64,000 nt of DNA from an uncultured Bacteroidales bacterium (GCA_945487035.1 CALYTI010000004.1:1-64000), one strand, 5' to 3'; counted from the first letter of the stretch, positions 36,933 to 46,747 are shown. A program made the numbers and translations. The notes: a model not told the origin generated them from the sequence alone.

Positions 36933-38378
36933 ATGAAAAGATTGCTCTTCTCTCTTGCAGCCGCCCTTATCTGCATTTCGGCGGCCGCACGCTTAAGCGT
37001 TAAGGAACCTTGCAGTGACGGTATGGTGCTCCAGCAGCAGACTTCCGCCCTCGTATGGGGACACTGCAGCCCGGGAGCCAAAATCAGCGTCAAGGCTTCC
37101 TGGGACAACAAGACCGTCAAGGTAACGGCAGACAGCAGCGGTACCTGGCGCGCACGGCTCCAGACCCCGGAGGCTTCCTATACTCCCTGGACCATTGAGG
37201 TGAAGGGTGACGGGGAGCGTATGCTGCTGCGCGATGTGCTGGTCGGTGAGGTATGGCTCGCAAGCGGCCAGTCTAATATGGAAATGCCTATGCACGGCTA
37301 CTCTTCCAGCACCGTTGAAGGGGCCGCAGACGCCATTGCACTGTCCGTGAAGCTGGTGGGCAAGATGCGTATGTTTACGGTCAAAGTAACTGAGTCAGAG
37401 GAGATTCTGGATGATGTTGCAAACGGCACCGGCTGGAAGGACCCGCTTCCGGAGAACACCCGATGGATGAGCGCTACCGCCTTCTTTTTTGCCCGCAGGC
37501 TGCAGGAAGTGCTGGATGTGCCGGTAGGCATCATTTCCTTCGCACGCGGAGGGGCCCGGGTCGAGAGCTGGCTTCCGAAGACTGTGCTGGAGGCATACGG
37601 GGACGAGGATTTGTCTCCCGAAACGGTTGCCGCACGCCAGTGGGGCAAGCCTTATATGATGTACCACGGGATGCAGCACCCGATTCAGGGCTATACCGCC
37701 AAGGGCTTCATCTGGTATCAGGGATGCTCCAATGTGGGGCTGCACGATACTTTCGTTCAGAGGATGAGCGATATGGTGGCCCTTTGGAGAAGCGACTGGG
37801 GAGACGAGGACAATGCTATGCCTTTCTATCAGGTTGAGATTACTCCTTACGACTATGCCAACGAGCCGGGCCAGGGCGGCCAGGCCTGCCTGCTGCGCGC
37901 AGCCCAGCTCGAAAGCACCAAGGTGATTCCGAACTCGGCCATAGTGATTACGGACGATCTGGTGAAGCCTTGGGAGTATGACAACATACATCCTTCAATG
38001 AAGGAGCCGGTCGGCTGCAGGCTTGCCGCCCTCGCCCTGAACCGAGACTACGGCTTCCCGGGGATACGCATAGACTACCCTCAGGCGCAGGGTGCCAGGA
38101 TGCAGGCGGACGGACTGGTGAAAGTGAGTATGAGCGGAGCCCGCAACGGCTTTGACAGGTGCCATATGATAGAGGGCCTGGAAGTGGTGGATGCGGCAGG
38201 CAGCGTACACAAAATCAGCGATATCATCTACGACTGGAACGGCAACATCCTGGTGGATGTGAGAACAATAACGGACCCTCGTGAGGTCCGTTACTGCTGG
38301 GGAGATTTCGTGCCGGGCAATCTCCACAATATCGAGGCCAACCCGGTAGCCCCTTTCTGCTGCCCTATAGAATATTAA
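36933..38378 (+). CDS. Sialate O-acetylesterase family (SGNH hydrolase)
   Basis: SDGMVLQQQTSALVWG; EVWLASGQSNMEMP; GFIWYQGCSNVG. Confidence 0.9.
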   Translation: MKRLLFSLAAALICISAAARLSVKEPCSDGMVLQQQTSALVWGHCSPGAKISVKASWDNKTVKVTADSSGTWRARLQTPEASYTPWTIEVKGDGERMLLRDVLVGEVWLASGQSNMEMPMHGYSSSTVEGAADAIALSVKLVGKMRMFTVKVTESEEILDDVANGTGWKDPLPENTRWMSATAFFFARRLQEVLDVPVGIISFARGGARVESWLPKTVLEAYGDEDLSPETVAARQWGKPYMMYHGMQHPIQGYTAKGFIWYQGCSNVGLHDTFVQRMSDMVALWRSDWGDEDNAMPFYQVEITPYDYANEPGQGGQACLLRAAQLESTKVIPNSAIVITDDLVKPWEYDNIHPSMKEPVGCRLAALALNRDYGFPGIRIDYPQAQGARMQADGLVKVSMSGARNGFDRCHMIEGLEVVDAAGSVHKISDIIYDWNGNILVDVRTITDPREVRYCWGDFVPGNLHNIEANPVAPFCCPIEY

Positions 38379-40033
38379 TTCTCAGGCTTATAGGAATCCT
38401 TGAGCGTCACGGTTCTGTTGAAGACCGGATGCTCAGGGGTGCTGTCGGCATCCTTTACATAGTAGCCCACGCGCTCGAACTGCACTGCAAGGCCTGAGGC
38501 GTCTTCGAGCAGTGCCGGCTCGGCGTAGCCCTTCACTACCACAAGGCTCTCAGGATTCAGGAAGTCCTTGTAGTCCTTATCCTCAGGCACCTGGCTCATA
38601 TCCGCGAGGGTGAAGAGGCGGTCGTATTTGCGCAGCTCGACTTCCTTCATATAGGCTGTGGATACCCAGTGGATGGTGCCCTTGACGGAGCGCCACTCGC
38701 CGCTGCCCGGCCTGGTTGAAGGGTCGTAGGTGCACTTGAGCTCTACCACACGGCCATTTTCGTCCTTGATGACCTCATTGCATTTGATGATGTAGGTGTA
38801 TTTGAGACGCACTTCCCCGTCCGGTTTGAGGCGGAAGAACTTCTTAGGAGCATCCTCCATAAAGTCCGCCCTGTCGATGAGCAGTTCGCCTGTGAAAGGC
38901 ACCTTGCGGCTCGCACCCTCAGGGTCTGCAGGGTTGAGCGGGCAGTCGTACCATTCTACCTGACCTTCAGGCCAGTTGGTGAGAGTCACCTTGATTGGGT
39001 CGTCCACTACCATATAGCGGTTGGAACGGGCATTGAGGTCCTGGCGCACGCACCATTCGAGGAGCTGCAGGTCAATGAGCTGGTCACGCTTGGTGACTCC
39101 GATTTTGTCGCAGAACATCTTGAGGGACTCGGCGGTATAGCCGCGGCGCCTTACTCCGCAGAGCGTAGGCATACGGGGATCGTCCCAGCCCGATACGAGG
39201 CCCATCTGCACGAGTTCTAGGAGCTTGCGCTTGGACATCAGGGTATAGGTGAGGTTGAGTCTTGCGAACTCATACTGGTGGGACGGATAAATGCCGAGAG
39301 TCTCGATAAACCAGTCGTAGAGCGGACGGTGCACATCGAACTCGAGGGTACAGATGGAGTGGGTGATATGCTCTATGGAGTCGCACTGGCCGTGGGTGTA
39401 GTCGTACATAGGATATATGCACCATTTGTCACCCGTGCGGTGGTGGTGTGCGTGCTTGATGCGGTAGAGAAGCGGGTCGCGGAACATCATATTCGGATGT
39501 GCCATATCGATTTTGGCGCGGAGCACCTTCTCGCCGTCGGCATATTTGCCCTCCTTCATCTCACGGAAGAGACGGAGGTTCTCCTCGACGCTGCGGTTGC
39601 GGTAAGGACTCTCGATGCCCGGCTTGTCCACGGTGCCGCGGTGTGCGGAGATTTCCTCCTGGGTTTCGTCATCCACATAGGCGAGACCGCGCTTGATAAG
39701 CTCCTCGGCCCACTCGTAGAGCTGGTCGAAGTAGTCCGATGCGTAGCACTCCTTCTCCCACTGGAAGCCGAGCCACTTGATGTCTTCCTTGATGGCATCA
39801 ACATATTCGGTGTCCTCCTTGGTAGGATTGGTGTCGTCGTAGCGCAGGTTGGTCTTGCCACCGTACTTCTGGGCAAGTCCGAAATTTATGCAAAGGCTCT
39901 TGGCGTGTCCAAGATGGAGATATCCGTTCGGTTCCGGAGGGAAGCGGGTAAGAATGGAGCTTACTTTTCCGGTTTTCAGGTCATTTTCAATAATCTCTTC
40001 GAGAAAATTGAGCTTCTTTACTTCTTCTTCCAT
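38375..40033 (-). CDS. glnS: Glutaminyl-tRNA synthetase
   Basis: TRFPPEPNGYLHLGHAKSLCINFGLA; VMSKRKL-like TLMSKRKLLELV. Confidence 0.97.
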   Translation of the reverse strand: MEEEVKKLNFLEEIIENDLKTGKVSSILTRFPPEPNGYLHLGHAKSLCINFGLAQKYGGKTNLRYDDTNPTKEDTEYVDAIKEDIKWLGFQWEKECYASDYFDQLYEWAEELIKRGLAYVDDETQEEISAHRGTVDKPGIESPYRNRSVEENLRLFREMKEGKYADGEKVLRAKIDMAHPNMMFRDPLLYRIKHAHHHRTGDKWCIYPMYDYTHGQCDSIEHITHSICTLEFDVHRPLYDWFIETLGIYPSHQYEFARLNLTYTLMSKRKLLELVQMGLVSGWDDPRMPTLCGVRRRGYTAESLKMFCDKIGVTKRDQLIDLQLLEWCVRQDLNARSNRYMVVDDPIKVTLTNWPEGQVEWYDCPLNPADPEGASRKVPFTGELLIDRADFMEDAPKKFFRLKPDGEVRLKYTYIIKCNEVIKDENGRVVELKCTYDPSTRPGSGEWRSVKGTIHWVSTAYMKEVELRKYDRLFTLADMSQVPEDKDYKDFLNPESLVVVKGYAEPALLEDASGLAVQFERVGYYVKDADSTPEHPVFNRTVTLKDSYKPEN

Positions 40034-40056
40034 AAGGCTGGTTTAATAAAATCGGA

Positions 40057-40073
40057 CAAATATAGTATATTTG
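40057..40073. promoter_or_regulatory. Perfect 17-bp palindrome forming two divergent -7 boxes
   Basis: CAAATATA-G-TATATTTG between glnS (-) and yicC-like (+). Confidence 0.7.
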
Positions 40074-40096
40074 CGGCAGTTTTTAATACTCTTGCA

Positions 40097-40984
40097 ATGG
40101 TAAAATCAATGACAGGCTACGGCAAAGCCGTCGCAAATCTCGAAAACGGCAATCTTACCGTAGAAATCCGCACCCTCAATTCCAAAAATGCAGACATCAA
40201 CCTCAAGAGCAGCCTGCTTCCTAAGGACAAGGAACTGGGAATCAGGACCAAAATCTCAGGCGCCCTTCAGAGGGGAACGATAGATGTGTTCCTGACCTGG
40301 GAGCCCAATGCGGCAGAGAACGCCAAGCTTGTGAACATGGCTCTTGCAAAGGAGTATTTCAGGCAAATCAGTGAGCTGGGAGCCGAAATCGGTGCCCGCA
40401 ATCTGATGCTGGACAATCCCAACGAGCTGCTGGCAAATATCCTGAGGATGCCGGATGTGATAGATGCCCGCAAGCAGGATGTGATTACCGAGGAGAACTG
40501 GCCTTCAGTGGAGGCAGCCTTTGACCGCTGCCTTGAGGCTGTGAACTTGTACAGAGCCCACGAGGGAGAGGTGCTCTACAGGGATGTGACGAGCCGTGTC
40601 CACAAGATTGAAGCCATCTACGACGAGGTGGAGACCCTGATTCCGGAACGCGTTGCTGCAGTCCGTGAGAGAATACTCAAGGCTGCGGAGGAGCTCAGCC
40701 TCAAACTGGACGGCGAGAGACTGGAGCAGGAGATGATTTTCTATCTTGAAAAACTGGACATCAACGAAGAGCGGGTACGCCTGCGCCAGCATTGCAAGTA
40801 TTTTATGGATACCATTGACGGCGAACCTTACCCGGGCAAGAAGCTCGGCTTCATCATCCAGGAGATGGGAAGGGAAATAAACACAACCGGATCCAAGGCG
40901 AATCACGCCGGGATCCAGAATTGTGTTGTGCGTATGAAAGACGAGCTCGAGAAAATACGCGAGCAGTCGATGAATATCCTTTAG
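40097..40984 (+). CDS. YicC family protein
   Basis: MVKSMTGYGKAVANLENGNLTVEIRTLNSKNADI...GKKLGFIIQEMGREINTTGSKAN. Confidence 0.95.
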   Translation: MVKSMTGYGKAVANLENGNLTVEIRTLNSKNADINLKSSLLPKDKELGIRTKISGALQRGTIDVFLTWEPNAAENAKLVNMALAKEYFRQISELGAEIGARNLMLDNPNELLANILRMPDVIDARKQDVITEENWPSVEAAFDRCLEAVNLYRAHEGEVLYRDVTSRVHKIEAIYDEVETLIPERVAAVRERILKAAEELSLKLDGERLEQEMIFYLEKLDINEERVRLRQHCKYFMDTIDGEPYPGKKLGFIIQEMGREINTTGSKANHAGIQNCVVRMKDELEKIREQSMNIL

Positions 40985-41784
40985 AAGCTTACCGTTACCT
41001 CTCCGACTTCAAGGCCCCAGCATCCGTCGGTTACCACAGGCACTTTCTTGCCTGAAGCGTCCTTGGGATAAACCAGATCCTCCACAAAAGTGTGGGTATG
41101 ACCTCCGATTACAAGGTCAAGCCAGCGTGTCTTCGGGACGAGTGCAAGGTCATCCTCATAGCCCAGATGGGAGAGGAAGATGATAAGGTCGCACTTCTCC
41201 ACTTTGTGCAAATACTCGGCCCACTTCCCAACTGCCTCCGCGGTGTCTATTTGGCGGATACGCTGTGATATGCTTGCTGCCACATTGGAACGCAGATCCG
41301 GCGCAGCACCTATGATTCCTATCTTCTTCCCCGCCTTTTCGATTATGGCATAAGGACTTACAAGGCTGGCAAGAGGCGTTCCGCCGAAATCCACATTGGA
41401 GCAGACCACCGGGCATTTCACCCTTTCCAGGCGAAGCGCAAGGTCTTCGATACCGTTGTCGAACTCGTGATTGCCGAGGGTGATGCAATCATAGCTCATG
41501 GCATTGATAACATTAACTTCAAGATACCCTCCCAGCTTGGTGTAGTAGGATGACCCCTGGTTGAAGTCTCCCGCGTGCACAAGCAGCACATTCTGCGGGC
41601 CGCGTGCGTTGCGCACGCTGTCGAGAATTGCAGCCCTTTCTATGATGCCCCCTTCAGGAGGATCAGTGCGCAGGGCTTCGTGATGGCTATGGGTGTCATT
41701 TAAGTGCAGAACGGAAAGTTCCTTACGGACGGCGCAGCTGCAGAGTGCAAGCGCGCAGGCTGTTATGCATAATATCTTTCTCAT
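40981..41784 (-). CDS. Metallophosphatase (N-domain of split 5'-nucleotidase)
   Basis: LSVLHLNDTHSHHEAL, HAGDFNQGSSYY, TLGNHEFDNG, VIGGHTHTF. Confidence 0.9.
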   Translation of the reverse strand: MRKILCITACALALCSCAVRKELSVLHLNDTHSHHEALRTDPPEGGIIERAAILDSVRNARGPQNVLLVHAGDFNQGSSYYTKLGGYLEVNVINAMSYDCITLGNHEFDNGIEDLALRLERVKCPVVCSNVDFGGTPLASLVSPYAIIEKAGKKIGIIGAAPDLRSNVAASISQRIRQIDTAEAVGKWAEYLHKVEKCDLIIFLSHLGYEDDLALVPKTRWLDLVIGGHTHTFVEDLVYPKDASGKKVPVVTDGCWGLEVGEVTVSF

Positions 41785-42623
41785 TTGCTGACTTTGACCC
41801 TCCCGTCGGTCTTGTATTCAAAAGGTTTTGATTCTTCGGTGAAGCGCTTTACTGCAGGAAGTATTGCATCGCGCAGCAGCAGCTCGGACTGCACCAGTTC
41901 TATGGCATCCTTCCCCAGATAATAGTGGTCGCCTCCGCCCAGAAGGAAGTCTATGGAAACGAGATTATAAACTTTGTCATCATCCAGAGGCTGCCCTCCG
42001 ACTTCTGCGCTCACCAGCTGCCTGTTTTCTATGGCTATTCTGGCTCCGCCTATGATCTGAGGGCCGGTCTGTGCCATTTGGGTAAATATTTCCCTGAGCC
42101 TGCTGCCTTTCACCCTTATGAGGCAAAGGCAGTTGTTGAACGGGAACATTGAAATGATATCGTCCAGCAGTATGTCTCCTTGCGGCACATCGCACCTGAC
42201 TCCTCCCTTGTTGAGTATGGCTACATCCATCTTCTCACCGAAAAGTGCGGTTCCAGCGTCGAGTACAGCGTCTGCCGCAAAGTCGTAGAGTTCGCATTCC
42301 GGGCTGGTGCGCAACATTGCCTTCGGAGCATAGCCTATCACCTGCTTGAGTTCACGCATTTCAGGCTGCGCCTGAATGAGCAGAAGGGCCACATCCGGAG
42401 TACAACCGCCTTCGAAGAGTGTTCCGTTGGGGGCGTGGTAGCTGCCGGCTTCCACCGTGCCGAGTGCTTCGGTCACATTGTCTGCCGTGGTTGCCGTGAC
42501 TCCCGTGCGGTGGCTGTCAGCAGGAATTGCCTTCCAGCTGTAGCTCGGGGCGCAGGCAACAAGTGAGAGAGTTGCCGCAAAGAGGGCTGCTGTTCTTTTC
42601 ATATCTACTTCATTCTTAGCCAC
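41781..42623 (-). CDS. 5'-nucleotidase C-terminal-domain protein
   Basis: AILNKGGVRCDVPQGDILLDDIISMFPFNN; YNLVSIDFLLGGGDHYY. Confidence 0.9.
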   Translation of the reverse strand: MAKNEVDMKRTAALFAATLSLVACAPSYSWKAIPADSHRTGVTATTADNVTEALGTVEAGSYHAPNGTLFEGGCTPDVALLLIQAQPEMRELKQVIGYAPKAMLRTSPECELYDFAADAVLDAGTALFGEKMDVAILNKGGVRCDVPQGDILLDDIISMFPFNNCLCLIRVKGSRLREIFTQMAQTGPQIIGGARIAIENRQLVSAEVGGQPLDDDKVYNLVSIDFLLGGGDHYYLGKDAIELVQSELLLRDAILPAVKRFTEESKPFEYKTDGRVKVSK

Positions 42624-43975
42624 TTCCAGAGGTCCTTGAAAGTGGATTTCTTGCCGAACATAAGGATTCCGACTTTATAGATTTTGGCACTGAGCCAAGC
42701 CATTGCGCCTGTGGTCAGAAGCAGAAGCACAATGGAGAGGGCAATCTGCCAGCCGGGCACTCCGAACGGAATGCGGGCGAGCATTACGATAGGGGAAGTG
42801 AACGGAATCATCGAGCCCCATACCGCGAGGGCACTGTCAGGAGCATTGAAAGCATACAGGGCTATGAAGTATCCTATCATCAGAGGAATGGTCACTGGCA
42901 TCTGCAGCTGCTGGGTGTCCCCTTCGTTCTCAACTGCCGAGCCTATAGCCGCGAAGAGCGAAGCGTAGAGCAGGTAGCCGAGGATGAAGAATATTATGAA
43001 ATAGAGCACTATAGCTCCTATGTTGATGCCCTGGATGGTGGCGATGACGCTGCCCAGCTCGCTGTTTTGGCTGAGGGTTTCCATCATATCGGAAGCGGCG
43101 TTCATACCTTCCACCGACTCCATTCCTCCAGTCATCTGCCCAAGCATTTCGGTAGGGTCGGCTTCGCCCATAAGTTTAGGGGCGATTATGCCCATACCGG
43201 CACCGACGAGCACTCCGGTGAGGAGTATCCAGAGGATGAACTGGGTGAGGGCTACTGCGGCTATTCCTATGATTTTGCCGAACATAAGCTCTGTGGCGCG
43301 AACGGAGCTGATGAGCACCTCCACCACGCGGCTGGCCTTTTCTTCGATTACTGCCGACATTACCATTCCTCCGAACATTGTGATGAAGAGGAAGATGATG
43401 ATGCCGAGCACCATTGAGAGTATGGAGTTGACTCCGGCGTCAGAGGCCTTTTCTTCTCCGGATTCGGTGTCTATGGTGTAGCTGTTGATGTGTATGTCAG
43501 CCTTGACATCCTTCATTATCTTCTCCAGGCCGTCAATGTTGTAAGTGCTTATCCTATAAGCTTCTACTGCTTCTTCAATGCGACCGGAAATAAGCTCGGT
43601 AGTGGTCATTCCTATAGGCTTGAGCGAGGTGAAGTCGGCGCTTACGCTCTTTTCGGCATTGATTGGGGAGATGCCGAGCACTGCATCTAGTTTGTATTCC
43701 TCAAGATGGGCTTTGATGCTGTCCAGGGGCATATCGGACATATCCACATAGCGTATGATGTCGTTGCTTTCCAGATATGGCATTACGATGCCCGAACGGT
43801 CCACTACGGCTACGCTCTTGGTGTCTTCCTTCGAGTTCATCATCATCAGGATAGGCACTACGCAGAGTGCGGCCATCAGAATAGGCACCACGAAGGTGGT
43901 GATGAGGAAGCTCTTTTTCTTTACGCGGGTGGAGTATTCGCGCTTGATTATTATTCCTATTGTATGCAGATTCAT
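42605..43975 (-). CDS. ABC transporter permease (NatB-like)
   Basis: IIIKREYSTRVKKKSFLITTFVVPILM; EEKASRVVEVLISSVRATELMFGKI. Confidence 0.9.
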   Translation of the reverse strand: MNLHTIGIIIKREYSTRVKKKSFLITTFVVPILMAALCVVPILMMMNSKEDTKSVAVVDRSGIVMPYLESNDIIRYVDMSDMPLDSIKAHLEEYKLDAVLGISPINAEKSVSADFTSLKPIGMTTTELISGRIEEAVEAYRISTYNIDGLEKIMKDVKADIHINSYTIDTESGEEKASDAGVNSILSMVLGIIIFLFITMFGGMVMSAVIEEKASRVVEVLISSVRATELMFGKIIGIAAVALTQFILWILLTGVLVGAGMGIIAPKLMGEADPTEMLGQMTGGMESVEGMNAASDMMETLSQNSELGSVIATIQGINIGAIVLYFIIFFILGYLLYASLFAAIGSAVENEGDTQQLQMPVTIPLMIGYFIALYAFNAPDSALAVWGSMIPFTSPIVMLARIPFGVPGWQIALSIVLLLLTTGAMAWLSAKIYKVGILMFGKKSTFKDLWKWLRMK

Positions 43976-43978
43976 AGT

Positions 43979-44833
43979 TTACCTCCCTTCAGTTACGAGT
44001 TTGATGAAAATGTCGTTCATTCTAGGCATCAGCTCTTTGTAGGAGTTGATGGTGACACCTTTTGCGATATAGCTCTCGAGGGTGCTGGTGCCGTCGGTTT
44101 CTTTCGGGAGGACAAGTTCGTGACGACCTTGGTCATCCGTATAGATGAGTTCGACATTGTTGTTGCCGTATTCGCGGCGGATGTCGCTTACGCCTCCGGT
44201 GATTACGAGCTTGGACTGGTTGATGAGGGCTATGTTGTCGCAGAGTTCCTCGACGCTTTCCATATTGTGGGTGGAAAGGATGATGGTGGCTCCTTCGTCT
44301 TTGAGCCTGAGAATCTCGTTGCGGATAATTTCAGCGTTGACCGGGTCGAATCCGGAGAAAGGTTCATCGAGTATCATCAGTTTCGGCTTATGGACTACAG
44401 TTGTGATGAACTGGAGTTTCTGGGCCATACCTTTGGAGAGTTCTTCGACTTTTTTGTCCCACCAGCCTTCTATGCCGAAGCGGACGAACCATTCTTTGAG
44501 GGCCTGCTGCGCCTGGGATGAGCTCATCCCCTTGAGTTGGGCGAGATACATTGCCTGTTCGCCGACTTTCATTTTGCGATACAGGCCGCGCTCCTCAGGC
44601 ATATAGCCTATTTTTTCGACATCGCGCTGGGTGATTCTCTTTCCCTGAAAGAGGACTTCCCCGCTGGTCGGGATGGTGATTCTGTTGATGATGCGGATGA
44701 GGGTGGTTTTTCCCGCTCCGTTCGGTCCGAGCAAGCCGAAGATTTTCCCTTCGGGGATTTCGAGGCTCACATTGTCGAGAGCCACCTTCGGTCCGAAGGT
44801 CTTGCTTACGTTTTTGATTTGGATGATTGACAT
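43979..44833 (-). CDS. ABC transporter ATP-binding protein (NatA-like)
   Basis: GLLGPNGAGKTTLIRIINR; LSKGMAQKLQFI; LMILDEPFSGFDPVN. Confidence 0.95.
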   Translation of the reverse strand: MSIIQIKNVSKTFGPKVALDNVSLEIPEGKIFGLLGPNGAGKTTLIRIINRITIPTSGEVLFQGKRITQRDVEKIGYMPEERGLYRKMKVGEQAMYLAQLKGMSSSQAQQALKEWFVRFGIEGWWDKKVEELSKGMAQKLQFITTVVHKPKLMILDEPFSGFDPVNAEIIRNEILRLKDEGATIILSTHNMESVEELCDNIALINQSKLVITGGVSDIRREYGNNNVELIYTDDQGRHELVLPKETDGTSTLESYIAKGVTINSYKELMPRMNDIFIKLVTEGR

Positions 44834-44905
44834 AGTTTGTTATTTGTTTATCTGCTGCCTCCGCGTTGCTGCGGCTTGGCAGTTGCTGTTGCTGCTGCTT
44901 GGCCT

Positions 44906-45003
44906 GGCTGCTTTGGCTTGGCTGCCTGGCTTGGCATGGCTGCTGCTTGGCTTGGCTGCTGCTTGGCTGCTTTGGCTTGGCTGCCTGGCTTGGCATGGCT
45001 GCT
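44906..45003. repeat. Direct repeat, two identical 39-bp units at a 59-bp offset in GCTTGGCTGC-rich sequence
   Basis: GGCTGCTTTGGCTTGGCTGCCTGGCTTGGCATGGCTGCT at 44906-44944 and 44965-45003. Confidence 0.9.
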
Positions 45004-45137
45004 TTGTCGTTTGCGGGGCGCACAACTTACAAATATACAAAAATATTGCAAAAACCATCGGAAGACATGCGGCTGCTGGCTTCTTCTCCCAGCCCGCGCC
45101 GGCAGGCTGTGCCCTCCAGAACCGTCTCGCTTCGCTC

Positions 45138-45392
45138 GACAGGCTTGCGCCTGTCGCAAAACTTCTCAACCCCAGTCAGCTTTGCTGACAGCCCCTTTCA
45201 GGGGCACACGGCCTTCACGATGTTGCGGCCGGTGGCTCCGCTGCTTCGGTTTTCTACGAAAACCTCGCTGACGCTCCACCACGACCGCTGACGCGGTCCC
45301 ATCGCGCCTCAGCGCGACGGCGGAGGCCGGGATGTAGCGAAGCGGAATCGGTAGGCCGGGAGCCGCAGAGGATGGTGCGGAGGCGGAGCCTC
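45138..45392. repeat. Array of seven short hairpins in noncoding DNA
   Basis: GACAGGCttgcGCCTGTC; GTCAGCtttGCTGAC; GCCCCTttcAGGGGC; GGTTTTCtacGAAAACC; GACCGCtgacGCGGTC; TCGCGCctcaGCGCGA; GAGGCggaGCCTC. Confidence 0.85.
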
Positions 45393-45429
45393 TGCCAAAA
45401 GTGCCGAGGGTGGCACAGGTTCTCGGAGG

Positions 45430-45624
45430 GCAGCTGCCTGCCGTCTCTCCGAAGTATCCCAATGTGTCACATCAGGAACAAAATCGGCCTCTCACGCACT
45501 TTTCTCTCCTCTTCTCACACATCAGGAAACCACTAACCTGCCCGCGGTGCAAAAAACAGGGCAAAAATTGCTTTTGGGGCGGAAAAACCGAGTCAAAAGC
45601 AAAAAATGAGGCAAAAATTGCACC
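45430..45624 (+). repeat. 195-bp inverted repeat, left arm
   Basis: Reverse complement matches 49256-49450 with about 7 mismatches by eye. Confidence 0.9.
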
Positions 45625-45703
45625 GTGGGGGATACTGTGAGTAAATTTCCAGAAATCCATCCCGAAATTTGACACAGTCGGGAATTGTTGCGATATTTGC
45701 CGT

Positions 45704-46747
45704 ATGGCAAAACAAAGTACGGACGCTGCGGCCCTGAGCCGCCAAATGATTGATGACATCAAAGCCGGCAGTTTCAAACCGGTATATCTGCTGATGGGAG
45801 ACGAGCCCTATTACCCGGACCTCGTTTGTCAGGCCATTCTCGACAATTGCGTTGACGAGATGGCACAGGACTTCAACCAGACCGTGTGCTATGGCGCTGA
45901 TGTAACTGCCGATTCGGTTGTAAGTGCAGCCAGGCAGTATCCTATGATGTCCGACCACGTGCTTGTAGTTGTCAAGGAAGCCCAGCTGATGAAGACTCTG
46001 GAGAAACTCAGCGTCTATACCGAAAACCCTCAGGACACAACCGTACTGGTAATTCTGATGCACGGAGCCTCAGCAGACAAACGCAAAGCCCTCTACAAAT
46101 CCATTCAGAAAAGCGGAGCCGTTCTCGAAAGCAACGCCCTCAGGGACTATGAGATTCCCCGCTGGATAGACAATTATTACAAGTCCAGGGGCCTCACCAT
46201 CGAGCCTGCCGCTGCAGCTCTTATGGCGGAAAGCATAGGCACAAGTCTTTCCACCATAGTCGTGGAGACCGACAAGATGCTCAAGAATCTGCCGGAAGGA
46301 ACCACCTCCATCGGTGTTTCCGATGTAGAGAAGAACATAGGAGTCTCCCGCCAGTACAGTATTTTCGAACTCACCAAGGAACTCTCGGCACGCAATTCCG
46401 CCAAGGCGCTCAAAATCGCTTCCCACATAGGCAACGCCGCAAAATTTGCTATGCCTATGGCCGTCAGCGCATTATATACCCACTTCAACAGGATTCTGCG
46501 CTATGGTGCACTGCTCTCCCGCGGCGGCTACCCTTCGCCTGAAGACAAAGCCAGGGCCCTCGCAGGAGTGAATCCTTATTTCTATAAAGAATACGACCAG
46601 GCCGTCCGCAACTACTCCGTGCGACAGGCTATGGAAGCCGTTACCCTGCTCTGCGATTACGATTATCTGGGCAAGGGTGGCGATGGAGGCAATCAGAACC
46701 CGGGGGAACTGCTGGTGGAGCTTACCGCGAAACTGCTGAGCTTGTGA
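45704..46747 (+). CDS. holA: DNA polymerase III subunit delta
   Basis: FKPVYLLMGDEPYYPDLV; TTVLVILMHGASADKRKALYKSI; FELTKELSARNSAKALKIASHIG. Confidence 0.9.
   Translation: MAKQSTDAAALSRQMIDDIKAGSFKPVYLLMGDEPYYPDLVCQAILDNCVDEMAQDFNQTVCYGADVTADSVVSAARQYPMMSDHVLVVVKEAQLMKTLEKLSVYTENPQDTTVLVILMHGASADKRKALYKSIQKSGAVLESNALRDYEIPRWIDNYYKSRGLTIEPAAAALMAESIGTSLSTIVVETDKMLKNLPEGTTSIGVSDVEKNIGVSRQYSIFELTKELSARNSAKALKIASHIGNAAKFAMPMAVSALYTHFNRILRYGALLSRGGYPSPEDKARALAGVNPYFYKEYDQAVRNYSVRQAMEAVTLLCDYDYLGKGGDGGNQNPGELLVELTAKLLSL

Noticed and set aside
44840-45291. Overlapping ORFs with Q/A/S-rich or LAWLL-rich products in several frames
   Set aside because: All frames are open because the DNA is a low-complexity GCTTGGCTGC repeat; no start or RBS context supports translation.
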